Shown: piece by piece, positions 27,573 through 34,435 of the stretch | Layout: each line of letters opens with the position of its first letter | How positions within the stretch are numbered: the stretch's first letter is position 1 | Source: Gillisella vitis | GTDB taxonomy: Bacteria > Pseudomonadota > Alphaproteobacteria > Rhizobiales > Rhizobiaceae | DNA: 64,000 bases | Reading direction: 5' to 3' | Assembly: GCF_014204625.1 (NCBI RefSeq) | Contig: NZ_JACHLU010000004.1 | Coordinates: 124,001-188,000 of the forward strand | Translations under genes and position numbers: made by a program | The notes under the pieces: generated by a model | The model's database searches: none | What the model saw: only the letters and a program-made list of their open reading frames with translations | Told to the model about the DNA's origin: nothing

Positions 27573-28442
27573 TTACACGTCGCTGATGTTGACCCGCTGA
27601 CGGCCCGCGAGATCCTGAATATATTGCCAGGCAACGCGGCCTGAGCGTGCCCCGCGGGTGGTAGCCCATTCCAGCGCCTCGGCATGGAGCTTTTCAACGG
27701 GCAAAGACAGCTTGAAATGGGCAGCATAGCCATCAATCATGGTCAGGTAATCGTCCTGACTGCATTTATGAAAGCCGAGCCACAGGCCGAAACGATCGGA
27801 GAGCGATACCTTTTCTTCAACGGCTTCCGAGGGGTTGATGGCGGTCGATTGCTCGTTTTCCATCATGTTGCGCGGCAAAAGATGGCGACGATTGGAGGTG
27901 GCGTAAAACAGCACATTGTCCGGCCGCCCTTCAAGGCCGCCATCAAGGGCGGCTTTCAGCGATTTATATGCGGTGTCATCGTGGTCAAAAGACAGGTCAT
28001 CGCAAAAGACAATGACGCGCTGGCCACTTGCTTTGAGCAAATCCAGCAGTGTGGGCAGGGAGGCGATGTCCTCGCGGTGCACTTCGATCAATTTTACCGC
28101 AACTCCGCTTGTGCGGCAGACGTCAGCATGGACAGCTTTGACCAGTGAGGATTTGCCCATGCCGCGCGCACCCCACAGCAAGACATTGTTGGCGGGAAAT
28201 CCATTCGCAAACCGCTCGGTGTTGTCGTGGAGAATGTCGCGCACCCGGTCAACACCGGAAATGAGGCTGAGTGCCACCCGGTTTGGCCGTGCAACGGGCT
28301 GAAGGCGCGCGCCGTCTGGGTGCCAGACGAAACATTCTGCTGCCGTCCAGTCATTGAGGGCCGCCGGTGGCCCAGCCATGCGGTCCATGGCGTCTGCCAG
28401 ACGTCTTACTTCAAACAGCAGCTGTGCCAGCGTGTCGGTCAT
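27573..28442 (-). CDS. DUF815-family AAA+ ATPase
   Basis: A 289-residue P-loop ATPase of the DUF815 family, widespread in alphaproteobacteria and of no settled function. Walker A is LLWGARGMGKSSLVKA (about residues 93-108), Walker B is RVIVFCDDLSFD, and a sensor-1-like NVLFYATSNRRHLLPR follows, with a C-terminal helical lid. ATGAGG just upstream provides a Shine-Dalgarno for the ATG ending at 28442; an in-frame ATG 12 bases earlier (28454) is possible. It is convergent with the NlpD/DipM-like gene and divergent from yajC, so it is probably monocistronic. Confidence 0.87.
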   Translation of the reverse strand: MTDTLAQLLFEVRRLADAMDRMAGPPAALNDWTAAECFVWHPDGARLQPVARPNRVALSLISGVDRVRDILHDNTERFANGFPANNVLLWGARGMGKSSLVKAVHADVCRTSGVAVKLIEVHREDIASLPTLLDLLKASGQRVIVFCDDLSFDHDDTAYKSLKAALDGGLEGRPDNVLFYATSNRRHLLPRNMMENEQSTAINPSEAVEEKVSLSDRFGLWLGFHKCSQDDYLTMIDGYAAHFKLSLPVEKLHAEALEWATTRGARSGRVAWQYIQDLAGRQRVNISDV

Positions 28443-28650
28443 GGTTGGCCTCATTTCTGGGGTTGAGAGACGAAATTGCCTGTGTCTTTATGCCGCTACC
28501 ATGGCGTAATGGCGCTCGAAAGTGTATTAGCCGTGGAATCGGTACGCAAAGCCGCTGTTTCTGTTGCAATTGTGGCATTGCTTACTATATTCCGGCGGCA
28601 AAACAGGGGGCATTTAGCTCTTTGCGGCCCCGGTTCCGAAGGAGTTTTTC

Positions 28651-28992
28651 ATGTTTATTACCCAAGCATTCGCTCAGGATGCAGCACCAGCCGCTGGCGG
28701 CTTTGGCTCAGGCCTTGAAATGCTGTTTCTTTTCGCACCTTTGATGGTGATCTGGTATTTTCTGCTGATCCGTCCGCAGCGCAACCAGATGAAGAAGCGC
28801 GCAGAGACCCTTAACGCCATTCGCCGCGGCGATCAGGTGGTTTTGGGTGGTGGCCTGATTGGTAAAGTGACCAAGGTTGTCGATGATAACGAACTTGAGG
28901 TTGAGGTTGCTGATGGTGTCAAGGTTCGCGCCCTGCGCAGCCTGATTGCAGAAGTACGGGTCAAGGGCGAGCCGGTCAAGGCTGACGCCTGA
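28651..28992 (+). CDS. yajC: Preprotein translocase subunit YajC
   Basis: A 113-residue single-span accessory subunit of the SecDF-YajC complex. The transmembrane helix (about residues 24-42, LEMLFLFAPLMVIWYFLLIRP) is followed by the signature RPQRNQMKKRAE and a cytoplasmic beta domain (GDQVVLGGGLIGKVTKV). A GGAG site sits before the ATG. It precedes secDF, its functional partner. Confidence 0.97.
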   Translation: MFITQAFAQDAAPAAGGFGSGLEMLFLFAPLMVIWYFLLIRPQRNQMKKRAETLNAIRRGDQVVLGGGLIGKVTKVVDDNELEVEVADGVKVRALRSLIAEVRVKGEPVKADA

Positions 28993-29005
28993 TCGTCTCT
29001 TGTTC

Positions 29006-29039
29006 GGGCCGCTCTTATCAAGGGCGGCCTCATTTTTTC
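29006..29039 (+). terminator. Probable intrinsic terminator after yajC
   Basis: GGCCGC (29007-29012) pairs with GCGGCC (29024-29029) and is followed by CTCATTTTTT. The stem is short but well placed. Confidence 0.6.
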
Positions 29040-29046
29040 TTTATGG

Positions 29047-29146
29047 TATCGTGTCGGCAACCGGAATAAGCGCGATGCTATAAGTTTTTTGTTGTGCATC
29101 AGATTTATCCGAAAGCCGGTTCCCACTTTTCGGTCTGATGCTATAA
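29047..29146. repeat. Dispersed repeat family C, long copy in front of secDF
   Basis: The core hairpin is GCATCAGA...CCGAAA (29096-29114) with TTTCGGTCTGATGC (29128-29141), enclosing GCCGGTTCCCAC. Sequences of this AACCGGTTCCCACTTTTCGG type are, to my recollection, very common between genes in Rhizobiales. A shorter relative lies at 34299-34336. The element ends 8 bases before the secDF ATG, so it probably forms part of the mRNA leader. Confidence 0.6.
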
Positions 29147-29153
29147 ATCCGAG

Positions 29154-31721
29154 ATGTCGATGCTGTACTTCGCCCGCTGGAAAACAATTCTGCTCTGGCT
29201 CGCCGTTCTGGCGAGCGTTGTGCTTGCCCTTCCCAATCTGTTCAGCAAGGAACAGTTGCAGCATTTGCCATCATGGATTCCGTCAAAGCAGATCACCCTT
29301 GGTCTCGATTTGCAGGGCGGCTCGCATATCATGCTCCAGATGGAGCGAAATGACATCATCAAAGAACGGTTGGAAGCAACCGTCTCCGATATTCGCAACA
29401 GCCTGCGAGATGCCAATATACGCTATACCGGACTGAGCGGTGCTGGACAGGCCATTCAGGTGCGCATCACCGATGTTGCGCAGGTTGATGCCGCAAAAAC
29501 CGCATTGCAGAGCCTGATAAACCCCGTCAGCACGGGTGGCTTGACGGGTGCAAGCCTTCAGGAAGCAACGCTTGATGATGCTGGCAACGGTTTGCTGAAA
29601 ATCAATCTGACCGATGCCGGAATTGATTATCGCATGTCGTCGGCCATCACTCAGTCTATCGAGGTTGTCCGTCGCCGTGTTGATGAGCTTGGAAACACCG
29701 AGCCGTTGATCCAGCGTCAGGGAACAGATCGCATCATCGTGCAGGTTCCGGGCCTGAGCGATCCGCAGCGCCTTAAAGCTCTTTTGAATCAGACTGCCAA
29801 GCTGACCTTCCGCATGGTGGACACCAGTATGCCGGTGACGGAGGCGATCAGCGGCCGTCCGCCAGCCACATCCGAAGTTCTCTATGGTCAGGATGATGCA
29901 TCGGCACCCTATCTGGTGGAAAAGCGGGTTATTATTTCCGGTGAAGATCTGGTGGATGCACAGGCCAGCTTCAACCAGCAAAACAATGAGCCGGTTGTCA
30001 CATTCCGCTTTGACAGCCGTGGTGCGCAGCGCTTTGCGCAGGCCACCCAGCAGAATGTTGGTCGTCCATTTGCGATCATTCTCGACAATCGCGTCATTTC
30101 AGCACCCGTGATCCGTGAGCCGATCATCGGCGGGTCGGGTCAGATTTCCGGCAATTTCACGGTGCAGGGTGCCAATGATCTGGCCGTGCTGCTCCGCGCC
30201 GGTGCGCTTCCGGCCACGTTGACGGTGGTTGAAGAGCGCACGGTTGGTCCAAGCCTTGGTGCCGATTCCATTCGCGCCGGTGTTTCGGCAGGCTTTATCG
30301 GGGCCGGTCTTGTCGTTGTGTTGATGATCGGGCTTTACGGCTTTTTTGGTGTTCTGGCCGTTGTGGCGCTGATTGCCAACGTCATCATGATCATGGCGGT
30401 TTTGACCCTGCTCGGTTCGACACTGACCCTGCCCGGTATCGCCGGTATTGTGCTGACCATCGGCATGGCGGTGGACTCCAACGTGCTGATTTATGAACGC
30501 ATCCGCGAAGAATTTCAGGGTGGGCGCTCGTTGATTCAGTCGATTGATACGGGATTCTCCAAGGCGCTTGCCACCATTGTGGATGCCAATTTCACCACGC
30601 TGATTGCGGCGGCTGTGCTGTTTTTCCTTGGTTCCGGTCCGGTTCGCGGCTTTTCGGTCACGCTTGCCATCGGTATCATCACCACGGTGTTCACCGCTTT
30701 TGCGCTGACGCGCTGGATGTTTGCGCTTTGGGTCAACCGTCGTCGCCCCAAGCACATGCCAAAGGGGGTGCGCACTGGCGTCTTTGATGGCACCAGCATT
30801 CGATTCATGGGGATTCGCCGTTATACATTTGCCATTTCCGTGTTCCTGTCATTGGCAGCATTGGGTGGTTTTGGCACAGTCGGCATGAAGCTGGGGATCG
30901 ACTTCACCGGCGGATCGATCATCGAACTGAAGGCCAAACAGGGCGATGCTGATATTGCTGCCATCCGCGATCAACTGAGCACATTGAATGTTGGCGATGT
31001 GCAAGTGCAAAGCTTTGGCGATAAAAGCAGCGTTCTGGTGCGCTTGCAGGCTCAGGACGAGGGCGAAAACGGCGAGCAATCGGCCGTTGCCAAGGTGCGT
31101 GAGGGTCTTGAAGACCAGTACGAATTTCGTCGCACGGAAGTTGTGGGTCCGTCTGTTTCCGGTGAGTTGACCAAATCTGCAACGATTGGCGTGCTTGTGT
31201 CGCTGATGGCAATTCTGGTCTATATCTGGATCCGGTTTGAATGGCAGTTTGCCGCAGGTGCGATTATTGCAACCCTGCACGATGTGATTCTCACTCTGGG
31301 TCTCTATGTCGTCACCGGGGTCGAATTTGACCTCAGCAGTATTGCGGCAATTTTGACGATTGTCGGCTATTCGCTGAATGACACCGTTGTGGTCTATGAC
31401 CGTATGCGCGAAAATCTGCGACGCTATAAGAAAATGCCTCTGGATGTGCTGATTGACACCTCGATCAATCAAACCCTGTCGCGCACCATCCTGACGTCGG
31501 TGACAACGCTTCTGGCGCTTCTGGCCCTGTTCCTGTTCGGCGGTGAGGTTATTCGCTCGTTTACTTTCGCCATGCTGTTTGGTGTTCTGGTGGGTACGTT
31601 CTCGTCGATTTATATCGCAGCCCCTGTGCTGATTGCATTCCGCCTGCGTCCGGAGGGTGCCAATCGCACGGATCAGGACAAGGACGACAAGACCAGGGCT
31701 GCAAGCGGCGCGGGAGCTTAA
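29154..31721 (+). CDS. secDF: Fused protein translocase subunit SecDF
   Basis: An 855-residue RND-type membrane protein joining SecD and SecF, which uses the proton gradient to pull proteins from the Sec channel. SecD motifs: LGLDLQGGSHIMLQME (about residues 46-61), the P1 domain, GSGQISGNFT, and the membrane block with VLTIGMAVDSNVLIYERIREE (about 438-458). The SecF half starts near residue 540 (GIDFTGGSIIELK) and ends with LNDTVVVYDRMRENLRRYKK. Such fusions are normal in rhizobia. A second ATG at 29160 is an alternative start. The downstream gene begins 1 base after its stop. Confidence 0.97.
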   Translation: MSMLYFARWKTILLWLAVLASVVLALPNLFSKEQLQHLPSWIPSKQITLGLDLQGGSHIMLQMERNDIIKERLEATVSDIRNSLRDANIRYTGLSGAGQAIQVRITDVAQVDAAKTALQSLINPVSTGGLTGASLQEATLDDAGNGLLKINLTDAGIDYRMSSAITQSIEVVRRRVDELGNTEPLIQRQGTDRIIVQVPGLSDPQRLKALLNQTAKLTFRMVDTSMPVTEAISGRPPATSEVLYGQDDASAPYLVEKRVIISGEDLVDAQASFNQQNNEPVVTFRFDSRGAQRFAQATQQNVGRPFAIILDNRVISAPVIREPIIGGSGQISGNFTVQGANDLAVLLRAGALPATLTVVEERTVGPSLGADSIRAGVSAGFIGAGLVVVLMIGLYGFFGVLAVVALIANVIMIMAVLTLLGSTLTLPGIAGIVLTIGMAVDSNVLIYERIREEFQGGRSLIQSIDTGFSKALATIVDANFTTLIAAAVLFFLGSGPVRGFSVTLAIGIITTVFTAFALTRWMFALWVNRRRPKHMPKGVRTGVFDGTSIRFMGIRRYTFAISVFLSLAALGGFGTVGMKLGIDFTGGSIIELKAKQGDADIAAIRDQLSTLNVGDVQVQSFGDKSSVLVRLQAQDEGENGEQSAVAKVREGLEDQYEFRRTEVVGPSVSGELTKSATIGVLVSLMAILVYIWIRFEWQFAAGAIIATLHDVILTLGLYVVTGVEFDLSSIAAILTIVGYSLNDTVVVYDRMRENLRRYKKMPLDVLIDTSINQTLSRTILTSVTTLLALLALFLFGGEVIRSFTFAMLFGVLVGTFSSIYIAAPVLIAFRLRPEGANRTDQDKDDKTRAASGAGA

Positions 31722-31722
31722 T

Positions 31723-32109
31723 GTGTCCAAGGGAATCATCATCCGCGAGGCGCATTTTCCGGGCCGTGCGCAAATTGATACGTACGGCAATGGTGGCTTT
31801 CGCTTTGCCGATATGTCGCACAAAGGCTCTCTGATGCTGTTGCCCTCAGGGGTTCATGGTTGGGATATGGCTGAAGGGGATGTGTTGACCGTATCCTCGC
31901 TTCAGCGGGTGCTGGATCAGGCGTCGGAGATTGAATTTCTTCTGGTGGGCACGGGTAAGGATCTGGTGCGCATTCCCAATGATGTCAAGGAAGCGCTACG
32001 GGCGGCAGGCATTGGTTCTGACCCAATGAGCACCGGGGCGGCTGTGCGCACCTATAATGTGATGCTGGCAGAAGAGCGGGCTGTTGCCGCTGTGTTGATG
32101 GCGGTTTGA
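31723..32109 (+). CDS. Mth938-like domain protein (NDUFAF3 homologue)
   Basis: A 128-residue single-domain Mth938/DUF498 protein. The family includes the mitochondrial complex I assembly factor NDUFAF3. Conserved features are YGNGGFRFADMSHKGSLMLLP (about residues 24-44) and EIEFLLVGTG-KDLV followed by GIGSDPMSTGAAVRTYNVMLAEER. The GTG at 31723, with GGGAG upstream, is the start; the ATG two bases earlier is out of frame. It sits immediately after secDF and 3 bases before a squalene/phytoene synthase-like gene, an order reported for alphaproteobacteria and used to link NDUFAF3 and NDUFAF6 to respiratory complex assembly. Confidence 0.85.
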   Translation: MSKGIIIREAHFPGRAQIDTYGNGGFRFADMSHKGSLMLLPSGVHGWDMAEGDVLTVSSLQRVLDQASEIEFLLVGTGKDLVRIPNDVKEALRAAGIGSDPMSTGAAVRTYNVMLAEERAVAAVLMAV

Positions 32110-32112
32110 CCC

Positions 32113-32982
32113 ATGACGGTCAGTGCAGATAAAAAGACCGTGACACCGCAGGGCGATGTGTGCCTTGCAACCTTGCGGGAAACGGATCGGGATCGCTATC
32201 TGGCCTGCCTGTTATCGCCGCAAGAGAAACAGCCCGCCCTTGCAGCCCTCTATGCCTTCAGCGCCGAGCTTGCCCGTGTGCGCGAGATGGTACGCGAACC
32301 ATTGCCGGGCGAAATTCGCCTGCAATATTGGCGTGATCTGTTGTCGGGCGAAACCCGTGGCGATACCAAGGCAAACCCGCTGGCCCTTGGCCTGATCAAA
32401 GCGGTTGCGGATTATCATCTGCCGCTCAAGCCATTGCTGGACATGATTGATGCGCGGGTTGGTGATCTTTATGATGATCCCATTGGCCCAAGACGTGCTC
32501 TGGAAGGTTATGCGGGCGAAACGGCATCGGCCTTGATCCAACTGGCCAGTCTTGTTCTTGATGGCAAGGTTGCAGGTTCCTGTGCCGATATGGCGGGCCA
32601 CGCAGGTGTTGCGCAGGCAATAGCCGGGATGCTGATGTTGATGCCGCAGCATCGGTTGCGGGGGCAGCTCTATATTCCCGATGAAATTCTGGCGGCAACG
32701 GGTCTTGATCGACAGAGTTTTCTGGAGGGAAAAGATAAGGCCCGTATTCACGCAGCCATTGAGGCGTTTGCCGGTTTGGGAATGGACCATCTCACCAGCG
32801 CCAAGGCGCTTGGGCCTGTGCCAGCCGGTCTTTTGAGTGCCTATCTGCCGGTGGCCCTGGTGCGTCCTGTTTTGGTTGCGGCGCAGCGCAATGCGGCCCG
32901 TGTTCTCGATAATCGACTACGTCCTCCGCAATGGCGACGACAATTGACCATGCTGAAAGCAAATTTTCTGCGTCAGTTTTGA
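32113..32982 (+). CDS. Squalene/phytoene synthase-like protein lacking catalytic aspartates (NDUFAF6-like)
   Basis: A 289-residue protein with the all-helical squalene/phytoene synthase fold. The first aspartate-rich helix of true prenyl synthases is replaced by LYAFSAELARVREMV, and the second by IAGMLMLMPQHRLRGQLYIPDEIL, so neither DxxxD-type Mg site is present. It therefore probably does not condense prenyl diphosphates. This pattern and the neighbouring Mth938-like gene match NDUFAF6, a complex I assembly factor. Isoprenoid-pathway neighbours (hpn or crt genes) are absent. It is the last gene of the secDF run, starting 3 bases after the previous stop. Confidence 0.82.
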   Translation: MTVSADKKTVTPQGDVCLATLRETDRDRYLACLLSPQEKQPALAALYAFSAELARVREMVREPLPGEIRLQYWRDLLSGETRGDTKANPLALGLIKAVADYHLPLKPLLDMIDARVGDLYDDPIGPRRALEGYAGETASALIQLASLVLDGKVAGSCADMAGHAGVAQAIAGMLMLMPQHRLRGQLYIPDEILAATGLDRQSFLEGKDKARIHAAIEAFAGLGMDHLTSAKALGPVPAGLLSAYLPVALVRPVLVAAQRNAARVLDNRLRPPQWRRQLTMLKANFLRQF

Positions 32983-33438
32983 ATGTGTTCAAGTTCGCAC
33001 AAGTTCAGCGTCTTAAGTAAGTGATGGTTTACTGTATGGTGTGTTAATTTAGAACTGACTTGATGTAGAAACGGTGCTGCACTTTTAAACTGCTGAACTA
33101 TTGTGTAATTCTTTAAGCCGAAATCAGTTTAAAGAGAGAATTATGCAATAGACGTAAAGAGCTACAGCGAAATTTTATGCGCTATATTGGGTGGTCGGTG
33201 CTGTAAAGTTTGTCAGGCAAGAGTGGGAGCCTGTTTTTCTGATCAGGAAAACGAAGATAAAAGCCTCTATAGCATCATGAAGTTTATCCAATGCATGAAT
33301 ATGATGTTGATTTTAAAATCTTCGGCATGATTTTCTCCTTGGATCGAGTTCGGTTTAAGAGTTTCTGCGTTATCATCGTGCGCTCTATACGACGTGCGAG
33401 GCAGGGGTGGTCTGCATGAAGCACTCGGAGGTTGGTCA
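32983..33438. other. Intergenic stretch rich in repeat elements
   Basis: No convincing gene. The left part is AT-rich. A family D repeat occupies 33134-33206, followed by a fragment (about 33210-33251) resembling the GGAAAAC/TTTGTCAGG half of family B. A CGGAGG ribosome-binding site at 33426-33431 serves the next gene. Confidence 0.6.
33134..33206 (+). repeat. Dispersed repeat family D, copy 2
   Basis: The block from AGAGAATTATGCA through GCTACAGCGAAATTTTATGCGC to GGTGCTGTAAA aligns with 47805-47876 in the same orientation. The two closing segments (CTACAGCG and CGGTGCTGTA) are kept; the inner palindrome is degraded. Confidence 0.6.
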
Positions 33439-33897
33439 GTGGGCATGGCGTTTGGTATCTTGGTCTTTGGCACCATTATCGGAATCTCCTGGTATTTCTC
33501 CCGCCTTTCGGAGAGGGAGAGCCGCCGGGATGTCAGTGACGTCGGGCTGGCGATCATGGAGTTTGGGCGGGCCTTTCCCAATGAAGCGCTGCGCAGTCTG
33601 CACACGACGGCAGATGGAAAGGCGGTTTTTGCGCGCCTGCACGATAACCGCACCGGCTTTATGCGCAATATGCGTGGTCACTACGCCTGCCATGTGATTG
33701 AGAAGGGGCGCATTCAGGCGCAACTGTTGAGTCACGGTACTGGACTTCACGTCGCATTTGCGGATTTTCCCCAGCACAGCGATGACTATATGTTTTCTTC
33801 CGCAGATGAAGCTGCGGAAGTGTCTCTGTGGATGTTGAGTAATTATCTTTCAGAAGACGATTTGAAAGATGCAGGCACGCCCGACGAAAAACTTTAA
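33439..33897 (+). CDS. Membrane-anchored protein of unknown function
   Basis: A 152-residue protein that I do not recognise. It has one N-terminal transmembrane helix (about residues 2-20, MAFGILVFGTIIGISWYF), then a soluble domain with mixed alpha/beta character. A short charged helix (RLSERESRRDVSD) follows the membrane segment. The GTG at 33439 is chosen because CGGAGG lies 7 bases upstream; the ATG at 33445 is only slightly further in. It precedes an entericidin-like gene by about 105 bp. Confidence 0.6.
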   Translation: MGMAFGILVFGTIIGISWYFSRLSERESRRDVSDVGLAIMEFGRAFPNEALRSLHTTADGKAVFARLHDNRTGFMRNMRGHYACHVIEKGRIQAQLLSHGTGLHVAFADFPQHSDDYMFSSADEAAEVSLWMLSNYLSEDDLKDAGTPDEKL

Positions 33898-34002
33898 AAT
33901 ACCGAATGTTCATGAGGAAAATCCGGGAACTTTTTCTGGACCCATGCATTGTGTAGGCGCAAGGCACGCATGTGCCATTTGTCTCCACAGGGGTTTCTGC
34001 AA

Positions 34003-34161
34003 ATGCACTCGAAAAAAATCATCACAATTGCATCTATCGTCTTGATCTCCGCAGCACTTTCGTCTTGCGGCAATACAATCCGTGGCATCGGCAAGGATGC
34101 CGCAAACACCGTGGATGCCACCCAGTCCGCTGGCAACTCGGTTGCAAAAGCCGCAAAGTAA
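34003..34161 (+). CDS. Entericidin A/B-like small lipoprotein
   Basis: A 52-residue lipoprotein of the entericidin EcnA/B type. A basic start, a hydrophobic core and the lipobox LSSC put lipidated Cys at about residue 24. The mature part GNTIRGIGKDAANTVDATQ closely follows the entericidin pattern of small helical peptides. In enteric bacteria these form a toxin/antidote pair; only one member is seen here, so bacteriolytic activity is not implied. An upstream ACAGGGG gives the ribosome-binding site. Confidence 0.8.
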   Translation: MHSKKIITIASIVLISAALSSCGNTIRGIGKDAANTVDATQSAGNSVAKAAK

Positions 34162-34298
34162 GCAGAAGCGTTGGCGTTAACCCCGCAAGCGTTTCGCACA
34201 AAACAGCTTTTATGCGAGCGCAATCCACTGACGGGTGACGATTGCTTTTTGCGCCGGGCGCATTTCACAAGGGTGCACCCGGCGATGAATTTACAGAA

Positions 34299-34336
34299 TT
34301 CTGCCTAAAACCGGGGTTACTTTTCGGTCCGATGCT
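34299..34336. repeat. Dispersed repeat family C, short copy
   Basis: TGCCTAAAACCGGGGTTACTTTTCGGTCCGATGC resembles the core of the element at 29096-29141. The pairing TGCCTAAAACCG/CGGTCCGATGC is imperfect, so this is a decayed or divergent copy. Confidence 0.4.
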
Positions 34337-34377
34337 CTCGCAAAGCGCGATTTCCATAAAATAATCACAGAACCCTC

Positions 34378-34408
34378 TTGAACCTCTAGTCCCTGGAGAT
34401 CCTATCCT
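34378..34408 (+). promoter_or_regulatory. MerR-family (ZntR/CadR-type) promoter-operator of the metal ATPase gene
   Basis: A -35 TTGAAC (34378-34383) and a -10 TATCCT (34403-34408) are separated by 19 bp, the overlong spacer typical of MerR-controlled promoters. An imperfect dyad CTCTAG-TCC-CTGGAG fills the spacer. The arrangement resembles the E. coli zntA promoter as I recall it. Metal-bound regulator would twist the DNA to bring the two elements into register. The regulator gene is not in the window. Confidence 0.65.
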
Positions 34409-34435
34409 TCACCCATGTGTCGGAAAGGATCTGTT

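Noticed and set aside
32113..32982. Functional phytoene or squalene synthase for carotenoid or hopanoid synthesis
   Set aside because: Both aspartate-rich Mg-binding motifs are absent and no isoprenoid genes are nearby.
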